NCBI RefSeq assembly: GCF_902499125.1
Contig: NZ_CABVPX010000024.1
Span: 1-64,000, forward strand
Length of the DNA stretch: 64,000 nucleotides
Direction: 5' to 3'
DNA from: Burkholderia arboris
GTDB lineage: Bacteria > Pseudomonadota > Gammaproteobacteria > Burkholderiales > Burkholderiaceae
In this document: positions 35,071 through 44,776 of the stretch, piece by piece
Layout: the number at the start of each line of letters is the position of its first letter
Numbering within the stretch: the stretch's first letter is position 1
Made by a program: the position numbers and the translations under genes
Notes under the pieces: generated by a model
Seen by the model: only the letters and a program-made list of their open reading frames with translations
The model's database searches: none
Told to the model about the DNA's origin: nothing

Positions 35071-36437
35071 GTGTCCAGAAACGTCACGGCCTCCCCGGCC
35101 GGCTGCCCGTTCAGCGCACCGTCTCTCACGACGACCTGCCCGCGCACAACCGTATGCACGGGCCAGCCCGTGACCGCGCATCCGTCGTAAGGCGTCCAGC
35201 CGCTCACGCTGGCGATCCAGTCGTCGCGAATGATCCGCCGCGCGCGCAGGTCGACGATGCTGAAATCGGCGTCGTAGCCCGGCGCGATGCGCCCCTTCCC
35301 TTCGATGCCGAAAATGCGCGCCGGCCCGGCGCTGGTCAGGTCGACCAGCCGTTCGAGGCTCAACCGGCCCGCATGCACGTGGTCGAGCAGCAGCGGCAAC
35401 AGCGTCTGCACGCCGGTCATCCCGCTTGGCGACTGCGGATACGGGCGGCGTTTTTCGTCACGCGTATGCGGCGCATGATCGCTGCCGATCACGTCGACCA
35501 CGCCATCGCGGACGGCCCGCCACAGCGCATCCCGATGATGCCGTTCGCGCACGGGCGGATTCATCTGCGCGAACGTGCCGAGCCGCTCGTAGCAATCGGG
35601 CGCATGCAGGCTCAGGTGGTGCGGCGTGACTTCGACCGTCACGCGCCGCCGATGTTGCGCAAGAAACGCCATCTCGTCCGCCGTGGACACATGCAGCACG
35701 TGCAGCCGGCGGCCGGTCTCGGCAGCCAGCCCGACGATGCGCCGCGTCGCGCTCAGCGCGCTTTCCTCGTCGCGCCAGCGCGGATGGTCGCGCACGTCGC
35801 CGCTCGCTTCCACGATCGCCTTGCGCTCGCGCAGCCGCGCCTCGTCCTCCGCATGCACGGCCATGCGCCGCCGCCCGTTGCGCAGGATCCGGCGCAACAC
35901 GGTTTCGTCGTCGGCCAGCAGATCGCCGAACGAACTCCCCATGAACACCTTCACGCCCGCGCAGCCGGGCAGGCGCTCGAGGTCCGGCAGCCGTTCGGCG
36001 TTCACGGCCGAGCCGCCGATGTAGAACGCGTAGTCGCACCACGCACGGCCGCGTGCAAGGTCCAGCTTCGCCTGCAGATCCTGCCCGCTCAACGTCAGCG
36101 GATGCGTGTTGGGCATCTCGAAGATCGTCGTGACGCCGCCGAGCACCGCGCCGCGCGTGCCGGCCTCGATGGTCTCCTTGTGCGTCAGCCCCGGTTCGCG
36201 AAAATGCACCTGGCTGTCGACGACGCCCGGCAGCACATGCAGTCCACGCGCATCGAGCACGACGTCGGCACTCCAGGTGCCCTGCAGTGCACCCAGCGCG
36301 ACGACGCGGCCATCCGCGCACGCGACGTCGATCCGTTCGGCGCCGTTGGGCGTCATCACCGCGCCGCCATGCACGAGCAGGTCGACGTGGCGGCGCTTCG
36401 GCACGTCGGTTGCTTCACGTCGCATCCACTCGCCCAT
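35067..36437 (-). CDS. pyrC: Dihydroorotase paralogue of the zinc-starvation operon
   Basis: A 456-residue amidohydrolase of the dihydroorotase type. VDSQVHFREPGLTHKE holds the first metal motif (with Gln in place of the first His of HxH), the EVTPHHLSL and VIGSDHAPHTRDEK motifs supply later ligands, and the carboxylatable Lys may be in AGVKVFMGSS. As last gene of a Zur-type operon it probably replaces the housekeeping zinc enzyme when zinc is scarce. ATGs at 36437 and 36425 are both possible starts. A different cyclic amidohydrolase cannot be excluded. Confidence 0.85.
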   Translation of the reverse strand: MGEWMRREATDVPKRRHVDLLVHGGAVMTPNGAERIDVACADGRVVALGALQGTWSADVVLDARGLHVLPGVVDSQVHFREPGLTHKETIEAGTRGAVLGGVTTIFEMPNTHPLTLSGQDLQAKLDLARGRAWCDYAFYIGGSAVNAERLPDLERLPGCAGVKVFMGSSFGDLLADDETVLRRILRNGRRRMAVHAEDEARLRERKAIVEASGDVRDHPRWRDEESALSATRRIVGLAAETGRRLHVLHVSTADEMAFLAQHRRRVTVEVTPHHLSLHAPDCYERLGTFAQMNPPVRERHHRDALWRAVRDGVVDVIGSDHAPHTRDEKRRPYPQSPSGMTGVQTLLPLLLDHVHAGRLSLERLVDLTSAGPARIFGIEGKGRIAPGYDADFSIVDLRARRIIRDDWIASVSGWTPYDGCAVTGWPVHTVVRGQVVVRDGALNGQPAGEAVTFLDT

Positions 36438-36440
36438 GAC

Positions 36441-37001
36441 TCAGAACTCGTTCTGGATGTGCTTGTAGCCGAGCACCAGCGCATTGTTCGTGCGCGCGAC
36501 GTCCTCGGAGAAATCGCTCGCGTCGGCCGTGACCTGCGGCAACGCGGCAAGATCGGTTTCCGGCCCGATGCGCTCGGTCGAACGCACGTAAAAGCCGGGC
36601 GGCAGGTGACAGCCGTCGACGACCGCGTTGTAGCGCACGACGCAGCCGTCGTCGATCGTGCAGTTGAACAGCACGCTGTTGAACCCGACGAACACGCCGT
36701 CGCCGACCTTGCACGGCCCGTGGACGATCGCGCGATGCGCAATCGACGTATGACGGCCGATCGTCACGCTCGCGCCCGACTTCGAATGGATCACGACGCC
36801 GTCCTGGATGTTCGAATGCGCGCCGATCACGATCGGCGCGATCTGGCCGTCGGCATCCGTTTCGTCGGCGCGGATCACCGCGTACGGACCGATGAACACG
36901 TTCTCCTCGACGATCACGAGCCCGCACAGGATGGCGGTCGGATCGACGAACGCGTTCGGATGAATCTGCGGCAGGTCGCCGCGCGGGTTCTTGCGGATCA
37001 T
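36441..37001 (-). CDS. Gamma-class carbonic anhydrase-like protein
   Basis: A 186-residue left-handed beta-helix protein with the hexapeptide repeat pattern. The three metal His are visible as H72 (VVIHSKSG), H89 and H94 (SIAHRAIVHG). Gamma carbonic anhydrases can use iron or cobalt, so it could replace zinc beta-class enzymes in zinc starvation. Its ATG overlaps the queD-like stop (ATGA at 36998-37001). Confidence 0.85.
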   Translation of the reverse strand: MIRKNPRGDLPQIHPNAFVDPTAILCGLVIVEENVFIGPYAVIRADETDADGQIAPIVIGAHSNIQDGVVIHSKSGASVTIGRHTSIAHRAIVHGPCKVGDGVFVGFNSVLFNCTIDDGCVVRYNAVVDGCHLPPGFYVRSTERIGPETDLAALPQVTADASDFSEDVARTNNALVLGYKHIQNEF

Positions 37002-37579
37002 GAGGATTCCTTCTGGGAAACGAGATGGCCGCGCCTGAGCCGCTCGAACAGGCCCGGATCGCGCCACTGCGCGACGATGGCCGGTGCGAACACGATCGCA
37101 TCGAGGTCGATGCGACCCATGCGCGGGTTGAATGCGTCGTCACGGAAACACTGCGCGTAGCCGGTCTCGGTCTCGTGAACGATGACCGAATGCAGCCGCA
37201 CGTCGGCTTCGCCGTTCGACATGCGGGTGCACGACAACGCGGCATCGACGAGCCGGAACAGCACACGCGAGAACTGCTCGGCGCTCGGCGACACGGGCAG
37301 CGACACCCAGCGTTCGGAATGCCTGCGCATGCTTTCGACGTAGCGCGGATCGTCGTTCGACCACAGCGTCACCGCATGGTCGAACGCATCGATCAGGTCG
37401 CGCACGTCGCCCTTGAGCAGCCCGAAGTCGTAGATCATCTGCCCGTGATCCAGCGCATGCGCTTCGAGCAGCAGCTCGACGCGGTACGAATGACCGTGGA
37501 TCGAATGCGAGCAGCGCCGCGTGCTGCAGCCGCGCACGACGTGCGCATTCTCGAACCGGAACAGCTTGCGGATCAGCAT
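36998..37579 (-). CDS. 6-pyruvoyl-tetrahydropterin synthase/QueD-family protein
   Basis: A 193-residue member of the PTPS/QueD family. The metal His are in FRFENAHVV and SIHGHSYRVEL, the likely catalytic Cys in CSTRRCS, and HETETGYAQCF closes the core. It is longer than standard QueD by about 60 residues at the C-terminus. The QueD2-type paralogues of Zur operons are known companions of FolE2, which makes its substrate. Its ATG overlaps the folE2 stop. Confidence 0.85.
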   Translation of the reverse strand: MLIRKLFRFENAHVVRGCSTRRCSHSIHGHSYRVELLLEAHALDHGQMIYDFGLLKGDVRDLIDAFDHAVTLWSNDDPRYVESMRRHSERWVSLPVSPSAEQFSRVLFRLVDAALSCTRMSNGEADVRLHSVIVHETETGYAQCFRDDAFNPRMGRIDLDAIVFAPAIVAQWRDPGLFERLRRGHLVSQKESS

Positions 37580-38493
37580 GCGTCGGCGCCTTCGCGAACC
37601 GGTGCGGCCCAGGCCACCGCATCGTGCGGATGCAGGCTTTCCAGATGGCGCACGTGAACGCGCGGGTGTGCGTGACGACTTTCCAGCGCAGCCTGTACCC
37701 GGCGCGCGGCGTCCTCGACGAACATCAGGTTCCCGCCGTTCAGCACCGCGAACGCCTGCTCGTCCGCGCGCTTGACGGCCGTCTGCACCGGCGTGCCGAG
37801 CGCGTGCTCGATGCGATCGATCAGGTCGATCAGCCCCAGCGTCGCGCCATCGGCGGGCAGCGCCACGCTGACGACGGCTTCGCTGCGCTGGCTGTGCGGC
37901 GTGGCCAGCGTCGCATGCTGTTTCAGCCATGCGGCAACCGCCGCCGGCTCGACACGAGCCTCGCGCTCGAACGCCGTCAGGAACGCCTGTTCGATCCAAT
38001 GCCGCGACAACGCGGCCGAGCACGGACACGTCGACGAATAGGCAACCGTCACTTGCGCGCGCAACTCGAACGCGTCGCCCGCAAGCGTCGCATCGACCTG
38101 AACCGGGTACGCCTTCCACCCGGCCAGCCCCTCGGTCACGAGCGCCGTGCGGCGGGCCAGCAGATCGAAGCGCAGCCGCACACGCGCGCTGCGCGTGTCG
38201 CAGTCGCGATGGCTGTCGACCATCGCACGCAGCACGCGCCGCAGACCGGCCGGTGACAGCGCTTCGCCGTCGGCGAGCCAGTCGAGCAGCCAGTAGAGCC
38301 GCGACATGTGAATGCCTTTCACATCCGGCGCAGGCAGATCGACCTGGACGTCGGCGCGCGCATGCACGTCGCGCCGGCAGCCGGGTTCGGCCACCGTCAC
38401 GGGCAGGTCGATGCCCTGCATGCCGACCCATTCGAGCGGGCGGCGGCCCGGCGCCGCATCGGTCAGGGAAACATCGGGAAGGACTGCATTCAT
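37573..38493 (-). CDS. folE2: GTP cyclohydrolase FolE2 (zinc-independent type)
   Basis: A 306-residue COG1469-type GTP cyclohydrolase I. It makes dihydroneopterin triphosphate for folate and queuosine and, unlike FolE, works with manganese or iron, so it serves in zinc starvation. VAYSSTCPCSAALS holds the conserved Cys, and HSQRSEAVVSV is another family motif. The ATG at 38493 has CCGGAA upstream; an earlier in-frame ATG at 38523 lacks support. It starts 60 bp after the GTPase stop. Confidence 0.92.
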   Translation of the reverse strand: MNAVLPDVSLTDAAPGRRPLEWVGMQGIDLPVTVAEPGCRRDVHARADVQVDLPAPDVKGIHMSRLYWLLDWLADGEALSPAGLRRVLRAMVDSHRDCDTRSARVRLRFDLLARRTALVTEGLAGWKAYPVQVDATLAGDAFELRAQVTVAYSSTCPCSAALSRHWIEQAFLTAFEREARVEPAAVAAWLKQHATLATPHSQRSEAVVSVALPADGATLGLIDLIDRIEHALGTPVQTAVKRADEQAFAVLNGGNLMFVEDAARRVQAALESRHAHPRVHVRHLESLHPHDAVAWAAPVREGADAC

Positions 38494-38553
38494 GCTCGGA
38501 TTCCGGTGGCGCGCCTTCTCCATCCGGATCGATGCAGGAAGCGCGCGTTCAGG

Positions 38554-39762
<1,209 letters not shown>

Positions 39763-39794
39763 CGGGCGATTCCGGAAGAGGACGTTGAGGAGAG

Positions 39795-39831
39795 AATGAT
39801 ATATTGTATCGCAACGATATAACATATCATT
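39795..39831. promoter_or_regulatory. Large Zur-type palindrome
   Basis: A 37-bp near-palindrome (arms AATGATAT-x-TT-x-TATCG and their complement, with two mismatched pairs) lies 33 bp before the GTPase ATG. It embeds the AT-rich GATAT..TATC pattern expected of Zur boxes, and the operon content (COG0523 GTPase, FolE2, QueD-like, gamma-CA, PyrC) is the known Zur regulon set. The size suggests two overlapping sites. Confidence 0.75.
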
Positions 39832-39993
39832 CCGCGCGTCCAGCATGCCGCTTGCACGGCGCGCGATTCCCGATCCCGCCGGGCACCGGTTCGACGCGAG
39901 CGGAAGGCGGCGGCGGCACCGCGCATGTCATGCCGAATGAAAGGTGTGCTTGATAAGCTCTGCGGCGAGACCGCAGGCTGCCCACACCCCATC

Positions 39994-40809
39994 ATGAAAA
40001 AGAAAAACCTTGCCGTGTTGTCACTCTGCGCGATGCTGCCCGGCATCGTGCTGGCCCAGTCGATCGCGGCCCCGGCGCTGAAGCCGGGCGATACCTGGAC
40101 CTACATCAATACCGTCGAAATCGGCCCGAACGGCTGGCGCCAGACGCGCGACCAGATTTCCGTGCAGCGCACCACGTCCGACCACATCTACGTCGAAACG
40201 CAGCAAAGCGGCGCGACGCAGGCGCCGCGCGAACTGATCGTTGACTCGGACTGGAGCCGTTCGCGCAGCGTCAACGGCACCGAAACCGTCGTGAACCGCC
40301 CGCTGGCGTTTCCGCTGACGGCCGGCAAGACCTGGACGATCAAGTACAGCGAATCGCACCCGAATCCGCAGCATGCGTCGGAAGCGTACGACACGCGTTA
40401 CAAGGTCGTCGGCCCCGAAACCGTCACCGTGACGGGCGGCAAGTTCGACGCGATCAAGATCGAGGCAGAAGGCACGTGGAAGGCGCAAGCCGCGCCGGGA
40501 CAGTCGGTCACGTCCGGCGTGTCCCGCAACGCGGGCGGGTCGACGATCGTGATGCAAAGCCACAACAACGGGACGGCGGAAGGGACCGGCAAGACCTACA
40601 AGGCGTTCTGGTACGTGCCGGCGGTCGGCCGCTGGGTCAAGTCGGTCGAAGAGTACTACGACACGAACGGCGTGCGGACGGCACGCTATTCGAACGAACT
40701 CGCGTCGTACAAGCGCGCCGGGACGGACAGCAGCTCACCGCTGGCCGCCGGGCCTGCGCCCGCTACCGCTACCGTCGCGCCGGACGGCCCGCCGCCCGGC
40801 GATCAATGA
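39994..40809 (+). CDS. Exported hypothetical protein
   Basis: A 271-residue protein with a clear signal peptide (MKKKNLAVLSLCAML start, cleavage near LAQS). The mature part begins LKPGDTWTYINTVE and is beta-rich, with WTIKYSE and FDAIKIEAEGTWK strands. A closing WYVPAVGRWVKSVEEYY segment precedes a Pro/Ala/Ser-rich tail (about 245-271). I do not recognise a named family; the pattern is common in beta-proteobacterial exported proteins. It is divergent from the Zur operon, about 160 bp from the palindrome. Confidence 0.75.
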   Translation: MKKKNLAVLSLCAMLPGIVLAQSIAAPALKPGDTWTYINTVEIGPNGWRQTRDQISVQRTTSDHIYVETQQSGATQAPRELIVDSDWSRSRSVNGTETVVNRPLAFPLTAGKTWTIKYSESHPNPQHASEAYDTRYKVVGPETVTVTGGKFDAIKIEAEGTWKAQAAPGQSVTSGVSRNAGGSTIVMQSHNNGTAEGTGKTYKAFWYVPAVGRWVKSVEEYYDTNGVRTARYSNELASYKRAGTDSSSPLAAGPAPATATVAPDGPPPGDQ

Positions 40810-40825
40810 CGGAACGCGCGCTCGC

Positions 40826-42037
40826 TTACGTATAGAGCGACGCCGGCGGTAGTTCCGCGGTCAGCGCAAACCGGCCGACATCGCGCAGCCGGTAGTCGAG
40901 CGGATCGTGCAGCGTATGCGTGCGCGCATTGCGCCAGAAGCGGTCGAGGCCGAGCGACGCGGCCGTCGCGCGCGCGCCGCACGCATCGAACAGCGCTTCG
41001 CCGTTGTCGAGCGCCGCGCGCTGCGCGACGATCTTCGCTTCCGATACCGCAAGCGCCACTTCGGCGCGTTCGTCGGCCGTCAGCGCGTCCTGCCGCGACC
41101 ACGCGCGCTGCAACGCCTCGGCCGCGCGATCGGCCAATACTGCCGCGGCAATCGCCCGCACGCGCATGTCGCCGAAGCGCTGCAGCGTGTACGGATCGTC
41201 TTCCGCCTGCGCGACGTCCGCGTGTATCCACGGGCGGCCATGCTGCCGCACGTAATCGCGCGCCTCGGCCAGCGCGCCTTCCGCCAGCCCGACGAACAGG
41301 TTCGTCAGCACGAGTTGCGACACGAGCGTGCGCAGCGTCGCGCGCGGCGTCGGCGGCGCCTCGGACCGGTGCAGCACCTCGTCCGGCGCGAGCGTCACGC
41401 CGTCGAAGCGCACGCTGCCGCTGTCGGTCTGGCGCTGGCCGACCGGATCCCAGTCCTCGTTGACCGTGATCCCCGGACGGTCGGTCGGCACGACGCCGAA
41501 CACGGTGCGACCGGTTGCCGGATCATGCGCGGACACCGTCATCCGCTGCGAGCCGCGCGTGCCGGAGCAGAAGCCCTTCACGCCGTCGAGCCGGTAGCCG
41601 CCGTCGGGCGTCGCCGTCGCCACGAGCCGCGTGTCGAGCGGATTGACCGCATTGCCCCACCACCAGCGCGCGTCGACGGTGCCGCGCAGGTAGCGTTCGC
41701 GCTGCGCGGCGCTGCCCCACACGTCGACGCTCACGACCTGCAGGCACTGGAACCCGACGAGATGCGCGAGCGCGCTGTCGACGCGCGCGACCTGCCGGAT
41801 CGCGTCGTAGATCGCGGGCCACGCCGCTTCCTGCCCGCCGAACGCGCGCGGCACCGCGAGCGTCAGCAGGCCCGCATCGGCAAGCCACTGTTTCTCCTGC
41901 GCCGCGTGGCCGCCCGCGCGGTCGCGCGCGGCGGCGGTCACGCGCAGCGCGTCGATCGCGCGCGCCAGCGCCTCGCGATCGACGGCCGGTGTGTCGGGAT
42001 CCGGCGCGAAGGTCGCCGGGCCGCGGGGATCGTTCAT
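40826..42037 (-). CDS. Acyl-CoA dehydrogenase-fold flavin monooxygenase (SfnB/DszC type)
   Basis: A 403-residue acyl-CoA dehydrogenase-fold protein of the kind used in sulfur scavenging (relatives SfnB, SfnC, DszC). GVKGFCSGTRGSQRM and the helical C-terminal half are typical, and the N-terminus WLADAGLLTLAVPRAFGG is the family start. It probably uses reduced flavin and oxygen to oxidise an organosulfur compound. Its ATG overlaps the upstream stop (42034-42037). It is the last gene of the MetQNI-monooxygenase operon. Confidence 0.82.
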   Translation of the reverse strand: MNDPRGPATFAPDPDTPAVDREALARAIDALRVTAAARDRAGGHAAQEKQWLADAGLLTLAVPRAFGGQEAAWPAIYDAIRQVARVDSALAHLVGFQCLQVVSVDVWGSAAQRERYLRGTVDARWWWGNAVNPLDTRLVATATPDGGYRLDGVKGFCSGTRGSQRMTVSAHDPATGRTVFGVVPTDRPGITVNEDWDPVGQRQTDSGSVRFDGVTLAPDEVLHRSEAPPTPRATLRTLVSQLVLTNLFVGLAEGALAEARDYVRQHGRPWIHADVAQAEDDPYTLQRFGDMRVRAIAAAVLADRAAEALQRAWSRQDALTADERAEVALAVSEAKIVAQRAALDNGEALFDACGARATAASLGLDRFWRNARTHTLHDPLDYRLRDVGRFALTAELPPASLYT

Positions 42038-42876
42038 GCGACAGCGTCCTGTTCAACGGTTTCGCCCGACAGCGGCACCAGCGCATCGATCCGTCGGCCG
42101 GTCAGCCGCGCCAGGATCTCGCGCCGCCAGTCGTCATAGATCGCGCGGTATTCGGCGATATCCGCGCCGAACACGTGCGCGGTGTGCGCGTACTCGTCGT
42201 GCAGATACCCGTCGAGCCGCGCCTGCGTTTCCTCTTCGGCCGCGATCACGCGATCGATCAGCGCGTCGCGCTCGGCGGGCGGCAACGCCTTCAGCGTGTC
42301 GAACCACCACTGGACGATCTGCACGCGATGCCATTCCTCGTCCGGCCGGATCCGGTTCTCGCCGTGCTCGCGCATCGCGCTGTCGCCGATGCGGCCGGTC
42401 TTGCGCTGGATCCACAGCTTCGCGAGGATATGCAGCTCGTAATGCCATTCGAACGCGAGAAAACCCGCGAGGTCGCGCACCGCGATGTCGCCGATGCGCG
42501 CCCAGTGCGCGGCGACGAGCCGGTCGACTTCCGGCAGCGGATCGCGCCCCGTCAGTTCGGTCACGCGTTCGCGGCCGATCACGGCGTGCGCGCCGTCGTC
42601 GCCGAGCTGGCGCGACAGGATCAGCTGGAAATGCGGATCGTCGCGGAACAGCGTGTCGATCGCCTTCGCGACGACCTGCACGATGAACAGGTCGTGCGAC
42701 GCCATCTTCGTGTAGTAGTCGGCGACGGCGGCCAGCTCGTCGTCGTTGCGCGGCTCGCGCGGCGGTGTGGCGAGCTTGGCCGGGAAGCCCGGACGATAGC
42801 GTCGCGCCACGTCGAGAAACAGCGCTTCCTCGAATTCTCCGGTCCATTCGCGCGGCGCGCCGATGGGCAAGGTCAT
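42034..42876 (-). CDS. Ferritin-like candidate diiron protein of the sulfur operon
   Basis: A 280-residue helical protein I cannot name with certainty. Helices carry metal-ligand-like patterns: QLGDDGAH (91-97), E143-W-H145-Y-E147-L-H149, a later DEEWHRVQ, EEETQARLD and DEYAHTAH. These suggest a ferritin-like or PaaA-like diiron site. It lies between the MetI-type permease and the SfnB/DszC-type gene and overlaps the latter by 4 nt. It could be an oxygenase or accessory for an organosulfur substrate; this is inference. Confidence 0.6.
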   Translation of the reverse strand: MTLPIGAPREWTGEFEEALFLDVARRYRPGFPAKLATPPREPRNDDELAAVADYYTKMASHDLFIVQVVAKAIDTLFRDDPHFQLILSRQLGDDGAHAVIGRERVTELTGRDPLPEVDRLVAAHWARIGDIAVRDLAGFLAFEWHYELHILAKLWIQRKTGRIGDSAMREHGENRIRPDEEWHRVQIVQWWFDTLKALPPAERDALIDRVIAAEEETQARLDGYLHDEYAHTAHVFGADIAEYRAIYDDWRREILARLTGRRIDALVPLSGETVEQDAVA

Positions 42877-42930
42877 GGGTATCGTTCTCTCAGGATCAGG
42901 AATGAAACGAGCGGACGCTCGTGGCGTCGC

Positions 42931-43587
42931 TCAGGTGCGCCGGGTCACGCGTCGGACCAGGCGGTCGCCCGTGATTTGCACGGCCGAGACGAGCGCGATC
43001 AGGATCACGATCACGGTCGCCATGACGGTGGTGTCGAAACGTTGATAGCCGTAGCGGATCGCGAGATCGCCGAGCCCGCCCGCGCCGACGGCGCCCGCCA
43101 TCGCGGTCGAGCCGATCAGCGCGACGACGGTGATCGTGAAGCCGCCGAGCATGCCGGGCAGCGCCTCCGGCAGCAGCACGTGCCACACGATGTGGCGGCG
43201 CTTCGCGCCCATCGCGAGCGCGGCCTCGATCAGCCCGCGATCGACTTCGCGCAGGCTCACTTCGGCGATCCGCGCGAAGAACGGGATCGCGGCGATCGAC
43301 AGCGGCACGACGGCCGCCCACACGCCGATCGTCGTGCCGATCAGCACGCGCGTGAACGGCAGCAGCGCGACGAGCAGGATGATGAACGGCGTCGAGCGGA
43401 ACACGTTGACGAGCGCGCCGAGCACCGCGTTCACGCCGCGCCGCGCGTAGATGCCGCCCGGCGCGGTGGTGACGAGGATCACCGCGAGCGGGATGCCGAT
43501 CAGCGCCGCGATCACGGCCGACGCGGCGACCATCGACAGCGTGTCGCGGATCGCGTCGAGCAGTTCGGGCCACCAGAGCTCAAACAT
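42931..43587 (-). CDS. metI: MetI-type ABC permease
   Basis: A 218-residue five-span permease of the methionine uptake family. FRSTPFIILLVALLPF and the EAALAMGAKRRHIVW coupling loop are diagnostic. The ATG at 43587 overlaps metN by 8 nt. In this operon the importer probably carries a sulfur compound such as a sulfone, sulfonate or methionine derivative rather than, or besides, methionine. Confidence 0.9.
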   Translation of the reverse strand: MFELWWPELLDAIRDTLSMVAASAVIAALIGIPLAVILVTTAPGGIYARRGVNAVLGALVNVFRSTPFIILLVALLPFTRVLIGTTIGVWAAVVPLSIAAIPFFARIAEVSLREVDRGLIEAALAMGAKRRHIVWHVLLPEALPGMLGGFTITVVALIGSTAMAGAVGAGGLGDLAIRYGYQRFDTTVMATVIVILIALVSAVQITGDRLVRRVTRRT

Positions 43588-44758
43588 AGCCGAGCACCTC
43601 CGCGTGATTCGCATGGCGGCGTGCGCGATCGAGCAGCGCGGCAACGGCGCCGCGCGCGTGCTGCGTGCCGGTATCGTCCACACCGGGCGCGGCCGCGATC
43701 ACGAGCCGCCCCTGCGCATGGCCTTGAATGCGCTCGATCCCGCCGTGCAGGAATCGCACCGAGCCGCCGAGCGCCGCCGCAAGCGCGCCGACGTCCGGCT
43801 CGCCGCCGCTTTCACCCGTATAGCGGACGTCGAGCACGACCTGCGCGCCGTCCGGCAGCGCGGCCTGCTCGGGCAGCGGCTGCACGCGCGCGGCCAGCTC
43901 GGCCGGCAGGTCGTGCTGCAGCGTGCTGAGCAGCGCGCGCGTCGCGCCGTGGCGCGGATCGCCGAACACGCGCCACACGGGGCCCGTTTCGACGACTTCA
44001 CCCTGTTCGATGACCGCAACGGTGTCGCACACCGCACGGATCACTTCCATCTCGTGCGTGATCAGCACGATCGTCAGCCCGAGGCGGCGGTTGATGTCGG
44101 CGAGCAGCGCGAGGATCGATTGCGTCGTCTCGGGGTCGAGCGCCGACGTCGCCTCGTCGCACAGCAGCACCTCGGGATCGTGCACCAGCGCGCGGGCAAT
44201 GCCGACGCGCTGCTTCTGCCCGCCCGACAGGCTCGCCGGGTATGCGTCGCGCTTCGCGGCGAGCCCGACGAGATCGAGCAGCGCCTCGACCTTGCGCACG
44301 CGCTCGGCCTTCGGCACGCCGGCGATCTTCAGCGGCAGCGCGACATTTTCGAACACCGTCTTCGCGGACAGCAGGTTGAAATGCTGGAACACCATGCCGG
44401 TGCGGCGGCGCAGCGCAACGAGCCCGTCCTCGTCGAGCGCGCCGACGTCGACACCCTGCACGCGCACGCGGCCCGAACTCGGCCGCTCCAGCCCGTTCAC
44501 GAGCCGCAGCAGCGTCGATTTCCCGGCGCCGCTGCGGCCGATGATCCCGAACACCTCGCCGCGCCGCACATCGAGCGTCACGTCGCGCAGTGCGGCGGCC
44601 TGGCCGCGCGGCGTCGCGAATACCTTGCCGACCTGCTCCAGCGACACGGCCACGCCGCCGGCGGCCAACGCGCCCGCTTCCTCATGCGCCGTTACGGCGG
44701 CGCCGGCAAGCACGGCCGACGGCTCGATGAAACCCAGCGTATCGAACAATTGCGTCAT
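43580..44758 (-). CDS. metN: MetN-type ABC ATPase
   Basis: A 392-residue ABC ATPase with an unusually long N-terminus (about 45 residues before the Walker A GRSGAGKST). LSGGQKQR and VLLCDEATSALDPET follow. The C-terminal NIL domain (about 310-375), which binds methionine as a regulator in MetN, appears present (VVLDVRYTGESGGEP). CGGAG precedes the ATG at 44758. It is 18 bp after the monooxygenase stop, so cotranscribed. Confidence 0.9.
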   Translation of the reverse strand: MTQLFDTLGFIEPSAVLAGAAVTAHEEAGALAAGGVAVSLEQVGKVFATPRGQAAALRDVTLDVRRGEVFGIIGRSGAGKSTLLRLVNGLERPSSGRVRVQGVDVGALDEDGLVALRRRTGMVFQHFNLLSAKTVFENVALPLKIAGVPKAERVRKVEALLDLVGLAAKRDAYPASLSGGQKQRVGIARALVHDPEVLLCDEATSALDPETTQSILALLADINRRLGLTIVLITHEMEVIRAVCDTVAVIEQGEVVETGPVWRVFGDPRHGATRALLSTLQHDLPAELAARVQPLPEQAALPDGAQVVLDVRYTGESGGEPDVGALAAALGGSVRFLHGGIERIQGHAQGRLVIAAAPGVDDTGTQHARGAVAALLDRARRHANHAEVLGYV

Positions 44759-44776
44759 CGCTTCGCTCCGTCACGT

